Assembly: GCA_943329075.2 (NCBI GenBank)
Contig: CALQCM020000002.1
Span: forward strand, 100,236-164,235
Length of the DNA: 64,000 bases
Direction: 5' to 3'
From: Chitinophaga pinensis
GTDB lineage: Bacteria; Pseudomonadota; Gammaproteobacteria; Burkholderiales; SG8-41
Positions within the stretch are counted from its first letter, which is position 1, and every line of letters begins with the position of its first letter. Under the pieces are notes generated by a model. That model was not told the DNA's origin and did not search any database. It was given only the letters and a program-made list of their open reading frames with translations. Position numbers and translations under genes: made by a program. Shown one piece after another: positions 35,441-44,379 of this stretch.

Positions 35441-35644
35441 TCAACCCGGCGGATTAGCGAATGTCCGCTATGGAGCAACTCGGGAGTCTCGTTGGGGTCG
35501 ATTACGGAAGTTCGCGCGCCCCAATAGCGGTGGTTTAATGCGATGATCTACGTGGGAAATTCGTGGGGAATCCGCGTGTATTGGCGATTGTTGGCGAGTG
35601 AGGGCGGGCCAATAAACAACAAGTTAAGAAACGAACTTCCACTC
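35441..35644. other. non-coding remainder of the islet
   Basis: Nothing recognisable apart from scattered short repeats such as ATGTCCGCTATGG. The boundary back to normal GC falls at about 35640. Confidence 0.4.
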
Positions 35645-36250
35645 TTAATTCGGAGCCCAGTTGCGCAGTATCGAACTCGGGTTATCACTCTCACGGGGGT
35701 GCGGCGCTTTGGTTGCAGTGCCGGCGGCGATCCAGCCGACCAGCGTCTCGCCTTCCTCGCAAAACGCTTTGCAAATAACCGGATCTGCTGCTTTGTTGCC
35801 GCTCAGCACCTTCGCGCCGAAACCCATCATGTGCAGGGCCGTCAGAAAATTGGCGAGTGCACCACCGGCCGCAATCCATTGTTCGCGTGCGACGACCCGC
35901 TGTTCCTCCGGTTCGATGTGCGTGACAAACGCCAGCAGTGCGGGCCCCAGCAGCGCGCGTTCCTGCTCAATCGCAATTTCATCGGCCGATTTGCCGTTCC
36001 TGCGCGCGCAGTCGGCGAAGAGTGCGGCGAGCTTCTGCCGTTGCGCATCCGGAATCAGGATGAATCGGAAGGGCTGCAGATTATGACGGTCCGGTGCCCG
36101 CAGCGCCGCGCTTGCCGCGATCAGGATCTGGTCCACGGTCGGCGCAGGATCGACCAGATACTTGGTGCCGACTGAATAGCGGTTTAGAAGCTGGTTCAGA
36201 GCGTTGCTTGCGCCCCGGACGTCGATGTTCGAATCAGCATCACTTTGCAT
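35645..36250 (-). CDS. nitroreductase family protein
   Basis: About 201 aa from the ATG at 36250, preceded by AAAGGAGATACGGA. It has the FMN-binding pattern of the family (AASAALRAPDRHNLQPFRFI near the start, AAGGALANFLTALHMMGFGAKVLSG and GWIAAGT near the end). It reduces nitro- or quinone-like compounds with NAD(P)H, or acts as a dehydrogenase; substrate unknown. It diverges from arrA. Confidence 0.87.
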   Translation of the reverse strand: MQSDADSNIDVRGASNALNQLLNRYSVGTKYLVDPAPTVDQILIAASAALRAPDRHNLQPFRFILIPDAQRQKLAALFADCARRNGKSADEIAIEQERALLGPALLAFVTHIEPEEQRVVAREQWIAAGGALANFLTALHMMGFGAKVLSGNKAADPVICKAFCEEGETLVGWIAAGTATKAPHPRESDNPSSILRNWAPN

Positions 36251-36309
36251 TCCGTATCTCCTTTTGCGAAATCGCAACTCCGATTAGACCGCTATTATTA
36301 ATCGACATT

Positions 36310-36323
36310 TTGATATGCCTCAA
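36310..36323. promoter_or_regulatory. FNR/ANR-like box upstream of arrA
   Basis: TTGATATGCCTCAA matches TTGAT-N4-ATCAA in 9 of 10 defined positions. It lies 140 bp before the arrA ATG and 60 bp before the nitroreductase ATG; oxygen control of arsenate respiration would make sense. Confidence 0.5.
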
Positions 36324-36463
36324 ACGATTCAAGTATGTTGCGGCGCAGGATGCATTTGATGCCCTGCCGGGCAATGGTTTGTCACTGATTTCATCAGGAG
36401 TTTGTTCTTTCAGCTAGCTGGCGCCACCAATAACGCGGCGATTGCAACGAAGGAGATTTTCGA

Positions 36464-39013
36464 ATGAAACTCACGAGACGGGATTTCATCAAGGCGTCGG
36501 TTGTTACCGGCGGCATGCTGGCGGCGGGCTTCGTCTTTGCGCAGCCTGCAACCAACGCGATGGCGCGGCGGAAGGCGAAAGCGGCCGGGGCCGCCAAAGG
36601 CGAATGGGTCGCGACGGCCTGCCAGGGCTGCACCCAATGGTGTGCGATCCAGATCTTCGTGCAGAACGGTCGCGCCGTGCGCGTGCGCGGCAACCCGTTG
36701 AGCAAAACGAACGGTGGCTACTGTTGTCCGCGTGGGCACCTGATCCCGCAGCAGACCTACGACCCGGACCGCGTCAAGGTGCCGATGAAACGCACCAATC
36801 CGCAGAAGGGCCGCGGCGTCGATCCGAAGTTCGTGCCGATCACCTGGGACGAGGCGCTCAATACCGTTGCCGACAAAATGATGGAACTGCGCCGCAACGG
36901 TGAAGCGCACAAGTTCACCTATATCCGCGGCCGTTATTCGCCGACATCGACCGACCTCCTGTATGGCACGCTGCCGCGGATTTACGGTACGACCAATTAT
37001 TTCTCGCATAGCGCGATCTGCGCCGAGGCGGAAAAAATGGGGCCGGGCCTGACGCAAGGCTTTTTCGGTTACCGCGATTACGACCTTGCGAATACACAAT
37101 GCCTGGTGGTGTGGGGCACCGATCCGCTGGCGTCGAACCGCATGGTGCCGAACACCATCGCCAATTTCGGTGCAATTCTGGCGCGCGGCACCGTTATCGC
37201 GGTCGATCCGCGCCTTTCCAATTCGGCGGCGAAAGCGCAGGAGTGGCTGCCGATCAAACCCGGCACCGACGGTGCGCTGGCGGGCGCGATTGCGCACGTC
37301 ATTCTGACCGAGGGTCTGTGGAACAGGGAATTCGTCGGTGACTTCAAGGACGGCTACAACCTGTTCGTTGCAGGGCAGACCGTCGATGAGGCCGCGTTCA
37401 CCGAGAAAGAAACGCACGGTCTGGTTAAATGGTGGAACCTTGAACTGAAAGACCGCACGCCGGAATGGGCGGAAAAGGAAACCCTGATCCCGCTGTTCCA
37501 GATCATGCGCGTTGCGCGCACGATGGCCAAGGCGGCGCCCAAGGTTGCGGTATGGATGGGCCCTGGTGTGGCGATGAATCCACGCGGCACCTATGCGGCG
37601 ATGGCGGTGCATGCATTGAATGGTCTGCTCGGCTCAATCGATGTCGAGGGCGGCACGCTGCAAAGTTCGAGTGTGCCGATCGCGCCGTTTCCGAAATCAG
37701 ACGCCTACCTAGACGACATTGCCAAGGGTTACAGCAAACACAAAAAAATCGACGGTCGTGGCGACAAGGACATGCCGGCAATGATGGGGGCTGTTCCGGG
37801 CAGCGGCGTGGTGACCAACAACATCGCCAATACCATGCTGAAGGATCCGGGCGCGGTCAAGGTGCTGATGAGTTCCTGGAGCAACTTCGCTTTTTCGGCG
37901 ACCGGTTCGGCGCGCTGGGAAAAAGCGCTGGCTGCGGTGCCGTTCTTCGTGCATCTGGTGACCAATGCTTCGGAGATGACGCAGTTTGCCGATATTGTGC
38001 TGCCCTCGACATTTAACTCCAGCGAAGGGTTCTCGATCGTCACCAACATGGGCAACCTGCACGGCTACGCGACGATCCAGCAACCAGTCGGCAAACGGTT
38101 GTGGGACGTCAAGCAGGAAGAGACCGAGGTCATGTGGCTGCTTGCCGAGAAAATGAAAGCGAAGGGGTTCGCCAATCTCTTTGATTACTACTCGAAGGAA
38201 ATCAAGGATCCGGAAACCGGCAAGGCGCCGACCAACGAAAAAGAGTTCAGCGAATATGCGGCGAAGATTTCGAGCGCGCCGCTGTGGATGGCCAAGGAGC
38301 CGCCCAAGGGTGACGCGAAGATCGAAGGCTGGGCGGACTTCCGCAAGAAAGGCATGTTCAGCGGCACCAAGTACAGCTTCAAGAAAGGCTGGGGTGGCAA
38401 GTTCGCCACGGTGACCAAGAAGTTCGAGTTCTACAGTGAAACCGCGAAGAAGGGCCTTGCGACGCATGCCGAGAAATACAAAACGACCATCGACGACATT
38501 ATGACGGTATCGGGCTACACGGCGCGCGGTGATCTTGCCTTCGTGCCGCACTACGAAGTGCCGAAGCGGCACGGCAGTCTTGAGGAGTATCCGTTTACCT
38601 TCATTGACTACAAATCGCGCCTGAACCGCGAGGGGCGTTCGCAAAACCTGCCGTGGTATCAGGAGTTCAAGAAAGTCGATCCGGGCGATGTGTCCTGGGG
38701 CGACGTGCTGAAGATGAATCCGGCGGACGGCGTGAAGCTGGGACTCAAGAACGGCGACACGGTCAAAATCACTTCGCCCGTTGGTTCGATCGTGACGCAG
38801 CTCAAGTTGTGGGAGGGCGTGCGCCCGGGCACGGTCGCCAAATGTTACGGCCAGGGCCACTGGGCCTACGGTCGCGTGGCGGCGCGCAACTACGCCAAGG
38901 CGCAGCCGCGCGGCGGCAACAACAACGACATTCTCGTTGATGACTATGACCGGCTGAGCGGCGCCACTGCGCGCAACGGCGGGTTTACCGGCGTCAAGAT
39001 CCAGAAAGCCTGA
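36464..39013 (+). CDS. arrA: respiratory arsenate reductase, large molybdopterin subunit
   Basis: The 849-aa DMSO-reductase-family protein has a Tat signal (TRRDFIKAS), a [4Fe-4S] site C53-x2-C56-x3-C60..C87/88, then RGRY (155-158), C186 in SHSAICAEAEK as likely Mo ligand, K191 and Y203. RGRY and this spacing agree with ArrA, while the arsenite oxidase ArxA has GRGWG there. KWWNLELKDRTPEWAEK and KCYGQGHWAYGR near the end also look like ArrA. Length is right. AGGAGATTTTCG precedes the ATG. It works in the periplasm with ArrB. Polysulfide or thiosulfate reductase would be the alternative. Confidence 0.82.
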   Translation: MKLTRRDFIKASVVTGGMLAAGFVFAQPATNAMARRKAKAAGAAKGEWVATACQGCTQWCAIQIFVQNGRAVRVRGNPLSKTNGGYCCPRGHLIPQQTYDPDRVKVPMKRTNPQKGRGVDPKFVPITWDEALNTVADKMMELRRNGEAHKFTYIRGRYSPTSTDLLYGTLPRIYGTTNYFSHSAICAEAEKMGPGLTQGFFGYRDYDLANTQCLVVWGTDPLASNRMVPNTIANFGAILARGTVIAVDPRLSNSAAKAQEWLPIKPGTDGALAGAIAHVILTEGLWNREFVGDFKDGYNLFVAGQTVDEAAFTEKETHGLVKWWNLELKDRTPEWAEKETLIPLFQIMRVARTMAKAAPKVAVWMGPGVAMNPRGTYAAMAVHALNGLLGSIDVEGGTLQSSSVPIAPFPKSDAYLDDIAKGYSKHKKIDGRGDKDMPAMMGAVPGSGVVTNNIANTMLKDPGAVKVLMSSWSNFAFSATGSARWEKALAAVPFFVHLVTNASEMTQFADIVLPSTFNSSEGFSIVTNMGNLHGYATIQQPVGKRLWDVKQEETEVMWLLAEKMKAKGFANLFDYYSKEIKDPETGKAPTNEKEFSEYAAKISSAPLWMAKEPPKGDAKIEGWADFRKKGMFSGTKYSFKKGWGGKFATVTKKFEFYSETAKKGLATHAEKYKTTIDDIMTVSGYTARGDLAFVPHYEVPKRHGSLEEYPFTFIDYKSRLNREGRSQNLPWYQEFKKVDPGDVSWGDVLKMNPADGVKLGLKNGDTVKITSPVGSIVTQLKLWEGVRPGTVAKCYGQGHWAYGRVAARNYAKAQPRGGNNNDILVDDYDRLSGATARNGGFTGVKIQKA

Positions 39014-39046
39014 TTTCCGGCCACAGCGAACTGAAGGAGAATAAAA

Positions 39047-39820
39047 ATGTCTCGATTTGGAATGGTCATCAACCTCCAGAAATGCGTCGGCTGCGGTGCC
39101 TGCGCGTTGGCCTGTAAGGCGGAAAACAATACGCGGACCCGTGGCCATGGCCAGAGCCACAATTGGGCGGATTTCATGATGAAAACAGAGGGGACGTTCC
39201 CGAACGTCACCCACTGGGTGCTGCCGGTGATGTGCAATCATTGCACTGATGCACCCTGCGTCGCGGCCTGCCCGGTCACGCCGAAAGCCATGTTCAAGAC
39301 GGAAGAAGGGGTGACGATGCACAACGATGCCCTGTGCATCGGTTGCCGCGCCTGCCAGGGCGCCTGCCCTTACAGCCATACCGACCTCGACGCGAAGAGC
39401 CTCAACGGTGACACCTACAGCGTGATCAGTTACAACGCGGCGGACGCCAGCACCCAGCCGTACTGGACCGACAAGACCGCAATGATCGCCGGTTGCACCG
39501 CCTCGGGCGCCGAAACCGCCAAGGCGGCCGGTGCCGCTACGCCGGCGATGAACCAGTTTGCGGCGGGGGCGGACGTCGACCCGGTGCGCAAAGCGAACGT
39601 GGTCGAGAAATGCACGTTCTGTTATCACCGTACCAGCAACGGCCTGCAGCCGGCCTGCGTTGAAGTCTGCCCTTCTAAAGCGCGCATATTCGGTGATCAG
39701 GACGACCCGAACTCCGAGATTGCGAAAGTGCTCAAGGCCGAGCCGTCGTTCCGTTTGAAAGAGGACCGCAAGACCAGGCCGAACGTGCATTACATTGGGA
39801 AATACACCACGCGCGCTTGA
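39047..39820 (+). CDS. arrB: ArrB-like electron transfer subunit with four [4Fe-4S] clusters
   Basis: The 257-aa protein opens with RFGMVINLQKCVGCGACALAC and carries further Cys groups: CNHCTDAPCVAACP, CIGCRACQGACP and CTFCYHRTSNGLQPACVEVCP, enough for four clusters as in the DmsB/PhsB/ArrB group. It passes electrons to ArrA. It lies 33 bp behind arrA with GGAGAATAAAA before its ATG. No membrane subunit follows, so quinol oxidation must use a separate anchor, as with CymA in Shewanella. Confidence 0.88.
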   Translation: MSRFGMVINLQKCVGCGACALACKAENNTRTRGHGQSHNWADFMMKTEGTFPNVTHWVLPVMCNHCTDAPCVAACPVTPKAMFKTEEGVTMHNDALCIGCRACQGACPYSHTDLDAKSLNGDTYSVISYNAADASTQPYWTDKTAMIAGCTASGAETAKAAGAATPAMNQFAAGADVDPVRKANVVEKCTFCYHRTSNGLQPACVEVCPSKARIFGDQDDPNSEIAKVLKAEPSFRLKEDRKTRPNVHYIGKYTTRA

Positions 39821-39843
39821 ACGGCCGGTCGCGGCGATATACT

Positions 39844-39868
39844 CGGGGGCGGTTGAGCGCCCCCGTTT
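39844..39868 (+). terminator. hairpin between arrB and the TorD-like gene
   Basis: CGGGGGCG (39844-39851), loop GTTGAG, CGCCCCCG (39858-39865), followed by TTT. It probably lowers transcription of the downstream chaperone gene. Confidence 0.55.
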
Positions 39869-39884
39869 CCTTTCAGGAGCATGC

Positions 39885-40517
39885 ATGCAGGATGTCGAGC
39901 AGGACAAAGCCGTTGCGCGCGAAATATTGTGCCGTTTTCTGGCGGCCTGCTTCTACGAACCGGGCCCGGAGTTTGTCGAGGAGAAACTCTTTGAGTCGAT
40001 GCTGGAGGTGGCCGGCCGCATCGATCCGGACCTCAAGGCGCGCGCCGGGCGGCTTGGCAAAGCGTTTTTTGCAGAAGGGGCCGAGAATCTGCTGGTCGAT
40101 TACACGCAATTGTTTCTCGGGCCCAACTATATTGCCGCGAAACCCTACGGTTCAGTCTGGCTGGAGGGCGAGCACGGATTGATGCAGGATTCCACCATGG
40201 CGGTGCAGGAGCTTTATGCGGAGGGCGGTTTCGAGATCGACGAAGATTTCCACGAATTGCCGGACCACGTCGCGGTCGAGTTGGAGTTTCTCTATCTGCT
40301 GATTCATGACGGCAACGAGGCGGATCACAGCGGCGAGGCGGCGGTATCGGCGGAAATCCGCGCTTTGCGCAAGCGCTTTATCGAGGGCCACCTCGGTGCC
40401 TGGATTGGTCCGTTCGCAGCGGCGGTGACCACCGGCGCGAACTGCGATTTTTATCGCGAACTGGCGGCGCTGACCGAACAGTTCGTCAAGCTGGAGAAGC
40501 AGGTGCTTTTGAATTAG
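39885..40517 (+). CDS. arrD: TorD/DmsD-family maturation chaperone
   Basis: The 210-aa protein from the ATG at 39885 (AGGAGC just before) has the TorD pattern LLVDYTQLFLGPNYIAAKPYGSVWLEGE and VAVELEFLYLLIHDGNEA. Such chaperones guide cofactor insertion and Tat export of molybdoenzymes, so it probably serves ArrA. The frame is open upstream into the hairpin but that start is unlikely. Confidence 0.87.
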   Translation: MQDVEQDKAVAREILCRFLAACFYEPGPEFVEEKLFESMLEVAGRIDPDLKARAGRLGKAFFAEGAENLLVDYTQLFLGPNYIAAKPYGSVWLEGEHGLMQDSTMAVQELYAEGGFEIDEDFHELPDHVAVELEFLYLLIHDGNEADHSGEAAVSAEIRALRKRFIEGHLGAWIGPFAAAVTTGANCDFYRELAALTEQFVKLEKQVLLN

Positions 40518-40563
40518 AAATTCGCAGGCGCATCCGGAATTCCGTCATTGACCCCGCGTCCCG

Positions 40564-40920
40564 TTAAAGCCGTTCGTCCATGGCGCGCAGCCGGTCCGCG
40601 ACCACGCGCATGATCTGCAGCGCGAATTTCGGTGTTTGCTGCACCATGAACATGAAGCGCTGTTCGGTGATCGGCACCAGCTTGCATGCGCTCAGTGCAA
40701 CGGCCGTTGCGCTGCGCGGCGCCGCATCGATCAGCGACAATTCACCAAGCACGCCGCCGCTGCCGAGTTTTTCCACGGCATGTCCCTTGACGCTCAGCTG
40801 GACTTCGCCTTCGAGCACCACATACATCAATTTTTCAGTGTCGCCTTCGCGGAATATCGTATCGCCTGCAGCGAAGGATTTGAATTCGGTTTCGTTACGG
40901 AAAAGGTCGATTTGTACCAT
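40564..40920 (-). CDS. stand-alone cyclic nucleotide-binding domain protein
   Basis: About 118 aa from the ATG at 40920 with CCGGAGATATTGC before it. The cNMP-binding fold is complete (FAAGDTIFREGDTEKLMYVV, GVLGELSLIDAAPRSATAVA with the phosphate-binding cassette). It has no DNA-binding domain, so it is not a Crp-type regulator by itself. It may regulate a partner by protein contact. It converges on the arr operon. Confidence 0.8.
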   Translation of the reverse strand: MVQIDLFRNETEFKSFAAGDTIFREGDTEKLMYVVLEGEVQLSVKGHAVEKLGSGGVLGELSLIDAAPRSATAVALSACKLVPITEQRFMFMVQQTPKFALQIMRVVADRLRAMDERL

Positions 40921-40999
40921 GCAATATCTCCGGTGGCGCCGCAGCGGCAGGCTGTATTCCAAATGTAATGCAATTTTGTTACCGTTTCGTGACGGGTGG

Positions 41000-41869
41000 T
41001 CAGGCCGGCAGGCGCATCAGGCGCTCGCCTGTGCGTATGCCCATCCCTGCGCCCACGCCTTCACAAAGCGTAACACCGCGCGGCGCGAAAACAAGTATGG
41101 TGGAGCCGTGTTCGAACCAGCCCATTTCGGCGCCCTTGGCAAAGGCCGCGTCACAGGGAATCACATTCGGGCCGCGATAACGCAGATTCAACAGTACATT
41201 GAGGAAGCGTAGCCTTATGCTGGCGACCAGCACGGCGGCGACCGGCACCAGCACCAGCGGTGTGCCGCCTGCAACGAGGTGCGTCACGATGGCGGCGCGT
41301 TCGTTTTTGCAGAAGAGCTTTTCGACGCGCGCCAGCGCGATCGGATTGACGTTCCAGGTATCGCCTGAAAAATAGGTGACGCCCCCGACGTGGCAGTCGT
41401 AAGGGGCGTGAAACCGGTGGTACATGCTTGAGGTAATGCGCAGCGTCGCATAACAACCGTCGCGCACCAGATCGATCGTTGCCGCATCGCCGATCAGTTC
41501 TTCGAGCGTATACGGAAAGCCCTTGGCCTGAAAAACGCGGGTGCCTTCGATGCGACCGCAGGCGCCGACAATGGCGTCGCAGGGGCTCGTCAGCACGCCC
41601 GGATCCGCATCGACCGGGCGCGCGCCATCCTTCAATTCGCGGATGAAGCAGTCATGCAGGCTGGAGAAAGTCGATTTTTTCGCTTCCTGCAGATCGAGAT
41701 TTGCAATCGACTTCCAGAACGCGATCGAAAGATCGCGCACCAGCGGCTGCTCTATTTTGCTGAACCAGCCCATGAAACGCGTCAGCGCCTGCCGCGGGAT
41801 GCGGTTGGTAAGCAGGAAGTTGATGTCTTCCTGTTGAAACAAAGCCGCAATCTGCGAGGGGAGTTTCAT
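41000..41869 (-). CDS. psd: phosphatidylserine decarboxylase
   Basis: The 289-aa protein has FPYTLEELIGD, the conserved His region SSMYHRFHAPYDCHV and the self-cleavage motif GST in WFEHGSTILVF that forms the pyruvoyl group. It converts phosphatidylserine to phosphatidylethanolamine at the inner membrane. It diverges from a membrane-anchored aminotransferase gene with a 44-bp gap, so the two may share regulation. Confidence 0.9.
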   Translation of the reverse strand: MKLPSQIAALFQQEDINFLLTNRIPRQALTRFMGWFSKIEQPLVRDLSIAFWKSIANLDLQEAKKSTFSSLHDCFIRELKDGARPVDADPGVLTSPCDAIVGACGRIEGTRVFQAKGFPYTLEELIGDAATIDLVRDGCYATLRITSSMYHRFHAPYDCHVGGVTYFSGDTWNVNPIALARVEKLFCKNERAAIVTHLVAGGTPLVLVPVAAVLVASIRLRFLNVLLNLRYRGPNVIPCDAAFAKGAEMGWFEHGSTILVFAPRGVTLCEGVGAGMGIRTGERLMRLPA

Positions 41870-41913
41870 CAGTTTGTAAACTATGTCAGGTAAATGAAGG
41901 GTGGAGGTGACAC

Positions 41914-43569
41914 ATGGACGAAGCCCTGATCATATACGCACTGGGTGCGGTGGCCGCAGCGGTCGCATTGCCCAGAATCAAGACCCGCCTTGAACTGTCG
42001 AAGGCGAAGCATCCTTCGTTGTCGGGGCACTCGCGCATGGCGCGCCGCATCGCCGCGCTGGTGCCTTATTACGAATACGACGAGGCGCGTATTTTCAACT
42101 GCGACGGCGCACCCGCGGAGATCGCCGCGCGGCGCCGTGCCGCTTTCATGCAACTGGCCGAACTCTACCGGCAGCGTTTTCCGAAGGGCGCGGCTTTGAC
42201 GGCGGAGGCGGCCACCGGCATCTCTGATCTGCAATTCACTGGCGCCTATCGCGTGCCCTTCCAGTTCAGCCGCTACGTGCGCGAACATATCAAGGGCAGC
42301 TCCTTTGTCGCATCGAGCGCCGGGGTGACGGTGACCGATGTCGACGGCAACGAGTTCTACGATCTGACCGGATCGTACGGCGTCAATGTGTTCGGCAACG
42401 ATTTCTACAAGTCGTGCATCGAGGAAGGTGCGGCGCGCGTGCGCACGCTCGGCCCGGTGCTCGGCGCCTATCATCCGCTGGTGGCGGACAACGTTCGGCG
42501 GCTGCGCGAAATCTCCGGCCTCGACGAGGTTTCCTTTCACATGTCGGGTACCGAGGCGGTCATGCAGGCGGTGCGGCTGGCGCGTTATCACACGAAGCGC
42601 TCCCACCTGGTGCGCTTCTGTGGCGCCTATCACGGCTGGTGGGGCGACGTGCAGCCGGGCCCCGGCAATCCGCAGACTGCGCACGAGACCTATACGCTGA
42701 AGGACATGGATGCCGATTCGCTGCGCGTGCTGCGGCGCCGTCGCGACATCGCCTGCGTGCTGGTCAACCCGCTGCAGGCCCTGCACCCGAACGGCGGTGC
42801 GCCGGGCGACTCCTCGCTGATTGACAGTTCGCGCCGCGCGCATTTTAACCGCGCGCGCTATACCGAATGGCTGCAGGAACTGCGCGCGGTATGCAGCGAG
42901 CGCAACATCGTGCTGATCTTCGACGAAGTGTTCGTCGGTTTCCGCCTGGCGCCGGGTGGCGCGCAGGAATATTTCGGTGTCGCGGCCGACATGGTGACCT
43001 ACGGCAAGACACTCGGCGGCGGCCTGCCGGTGGGTGTCGTCTGCGGCCGCGCCGACCTGATGAAGCGCTTTCGCGACGACCGTCCAGCGGACATCTGTTT
43101 CGCGCGCGGCACCTTTAATTCGCACCCCTACGTGATGGCTGCCATGCAGGTGTTTCTCGAGCGCATGGAAACTCCGCAGGTGCGCGCGCTGTACGTCAAT
43201 CTCGACGCGCACTGGAACGGCCGCGCCGAACGCCTGAACCGGCGTTTGCTCGATGCGGGCCTGCCGCTGGAGGTCGCCAACCTGTCTTCGATCTGGACGG
43301 TCTTCTATACGCAGCCGTCGCGCTACAACTGGATGCTGCAGTATTACCTGCGCGCCGAGGGCCTGGCACTGAGTTGGGTCGGCACCGGCCGCTTTATCTT
43401 CAGCCGGAACTACACCGACAGCGATTTCGAAGCGGTCTGCGAGCGTTTTATCGCGGCGTCGCGCGCCATGGAAGGCGACGGCTGGTGGTGGGCAGATCCG
43501 GCAATGACCAACAAATCGATCAAGCGCGGCATCCTGCGCGAACTCATTGCCAGCCGCTTTAACGCCTGA
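41914..43569 (+). CDS. membrane-anchored class III aminotransferase (GSA aminomutase-like)
   Basis: The 551-aa protein starts with a hydrophobic anchor (LIIYALGAVAAAVALP), a 90-residue linker, then a fold-type I PLP domain: FHMSGTEAVMQAVRLAR, FCGAYHGWWG, IFDEVFVGFR and the PLP lysine in TYGKTLGGGLPVG. The core is closest to glutamate-1-semialdehyde aminomutases, which are soluble and about 430 aa long; the N-terminal anchor is unusual. GGAGGTGACAC precedes the ATG. Next to psd it may transaminate a lipid-linked or lipid-precursor substrate; this is inference. Confidence 0.82.
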   Translation: MDEALIIYALGAVAAAVALPRIKTRLELSKAKHPSLSGHSRMARRIAALVPYYEYDEARIFNCDGAPAEIAARRRAAFMQLAELYRQRFPKGAALTAEAATGISDLQFTGAYRVPFQFSRYVREHIKGSSFVASSAGVTVTDVDGNEFYDLTGSYGVNVFGNDFYKSCIEEGAARVRTLGPVLGAYHPLVADNVRRLREISGLDEVSFHMSGTEAVMQAVRLARYHTKRSHLVRFCGAYHGWWGDVQPGPGNPQTAHETYTLKDMDADSLRVLRRRRDIACVLVNPLQALHPNGGAPGDSSLIDSSRRAHFNRARYTEWLQELRAVCSERNIVLIFDEVFVGFRLAPGGAQEYFGVAADMVTYGKTLGGGLPVGVVCGRADLMKRFRDDRPADICFARGTFNSHPYVMAAMQVFLERMETPQVRALYVNLDAHWNGRAERLNRRLLDAGLPLEVANLSSIWTVFYTQPSRYNWMLQYYLRAEGLALSWVGTGRFIFSRNYTDSDFEAVCERFIAASRAMEGDGWWWADPAMTNKSIKRGILRELIASRFNA

Positions 43570-43645
43570 CAACGAGCGCGCTGCCGGCAGGCGGCGCGGT
43601 CCGGCGGGATGCGGGCAGGCCATCATTCGAGGTTGTCACCGCCTG

Positions 43646-43680
43646 AAAAAACAAGGGGGCGCAACGCCCCCTTGTTTTGC
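43646..43680. terminator. bidirectional rho-independent terminator
   Basis: ACAAGGGGGC (43651-43660) pairs with GCCCCCTTGT (43666-43675) around GCAAC, with A-run on the left and TTTT on the right. It separates the convergent aminotransferase and Mpo1-like genes. Confidence 0.9.
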
Positions 43681-43692
43681 GTGAGACATTGT

Positions 43693-44298
43693 CTACGCGT
43701 GTTGTTTGCCCAGCGCCGGGTCGATCAGTTCGCCGCGCAGCAGGCACAGCGGTGCCTTGTGATAGAGCATCAGATCGTGGAAGGGATCGCTCAGGATTTT
43801 GGTCAGCCAGACCAGCCCGGTCTGCACGTCCTTGAGAAAGAACAGGTGGACGGTGCGGAACAGCAGGCCGCCGGCGCCGATCGCAAGCCAGGCAATGCCG
43901 ACGCGGTGGACGAAGTCGGTATCTGAATCGGCGGCAAACAGACCGAATAGGGTCGGCTCGTAATACAACACCGCCGGCGCCGCCGCCCAGATCGTCAGCA
44001 GCACGATTTTGCGCTTCAGGTTGTAGCCGACCTTGATCGACTCCTTGTATTCATGTGTCGCCTGATTCACTTCATCGTAGCCCCTGGGCTCGAAGAAGAA
44101 GTGGCCGGCCTGACGGCTGACCATGGCGGCGAGCCAGCCGATCAGCGCGGCGGCGACCGGGTCGGTGAAGATGAAAACGTAGGCGGTGAGAAAGCTCAGT
44201 GCGCTGACGAAATGCAGCGACTGGTTGATGCGGCTGTGATGGTAGTACCGATGATCGTCCCAGCGCTGAATTCTGAGGGCGTCCAGAAAACTCTTCAT
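43693..44298 (-). CDS. Mpo1-like (DUF962-type) membrane protein, paralogue 2
   Basis: A 201-aa protein from the ATG at 44298 (AGGAGACGCA before it). It shares with paralogue 1 the stretches RWDDHRYYHHSRINQSLHFVSALSFL, RQAGHFFFEP, KESIKVGYN, FRTVHLFFL and KILSDPFHD, the last region being specific to this pair. The His/Glu pattern resembles Mpo1 dioxygenases; four to five membrane segments. A Pho box lies 82 bp upstream. Confidence 0.62.
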   Translation of the reverse strand: MKSFLDALRIQRWDDHRYYHHSRINQSLHFVSALSFLTAYVFIFTDPVAAALIGWLAAMVSRQAGHFFFEPRGYDEVNQATHEYKESIKVGYNLKRKIVLLTIWAAAPAVLYYEPTLFGLFAADSDTDFVHRVGIAWLAIGAGGLLFRTVHLFFLKDVQTGLVWLTKILSDPFHDLMLYHKAPLCLLRGELIDPALGKQHA

Positions 44299-44379
44299 TG
44301 CGTCTCCTTTGCGGGTGAGCGGTGTCGTGATTGCGGAGGCCATCTTGCCCGCCGAATGCTGCGGTTTGTTTACACCGGT

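Noticed and set aside
36464..39013. Polysulfide/thiosulfate reductase or arsenite oxidase (ArxA) for the large molybdoenzyme
   Set aside because: RGRY instead of GRGWG, and length and C-terminal motifs fit ArrA better; a phylogeny would settle it.
37709..39907. Long minus-strand open frame opposite arrA/arrB
   Set aside because: Composition is a shadow of GC-rich coding on the plus strand (Arg/His-rich, no motif); arrA and arrB motifs are certain.
41881..43626. Long minus-strand open frame opposite the aminotransferase
   Set aside because: Same shadow effect; the PLP motifs are on the plus strand.
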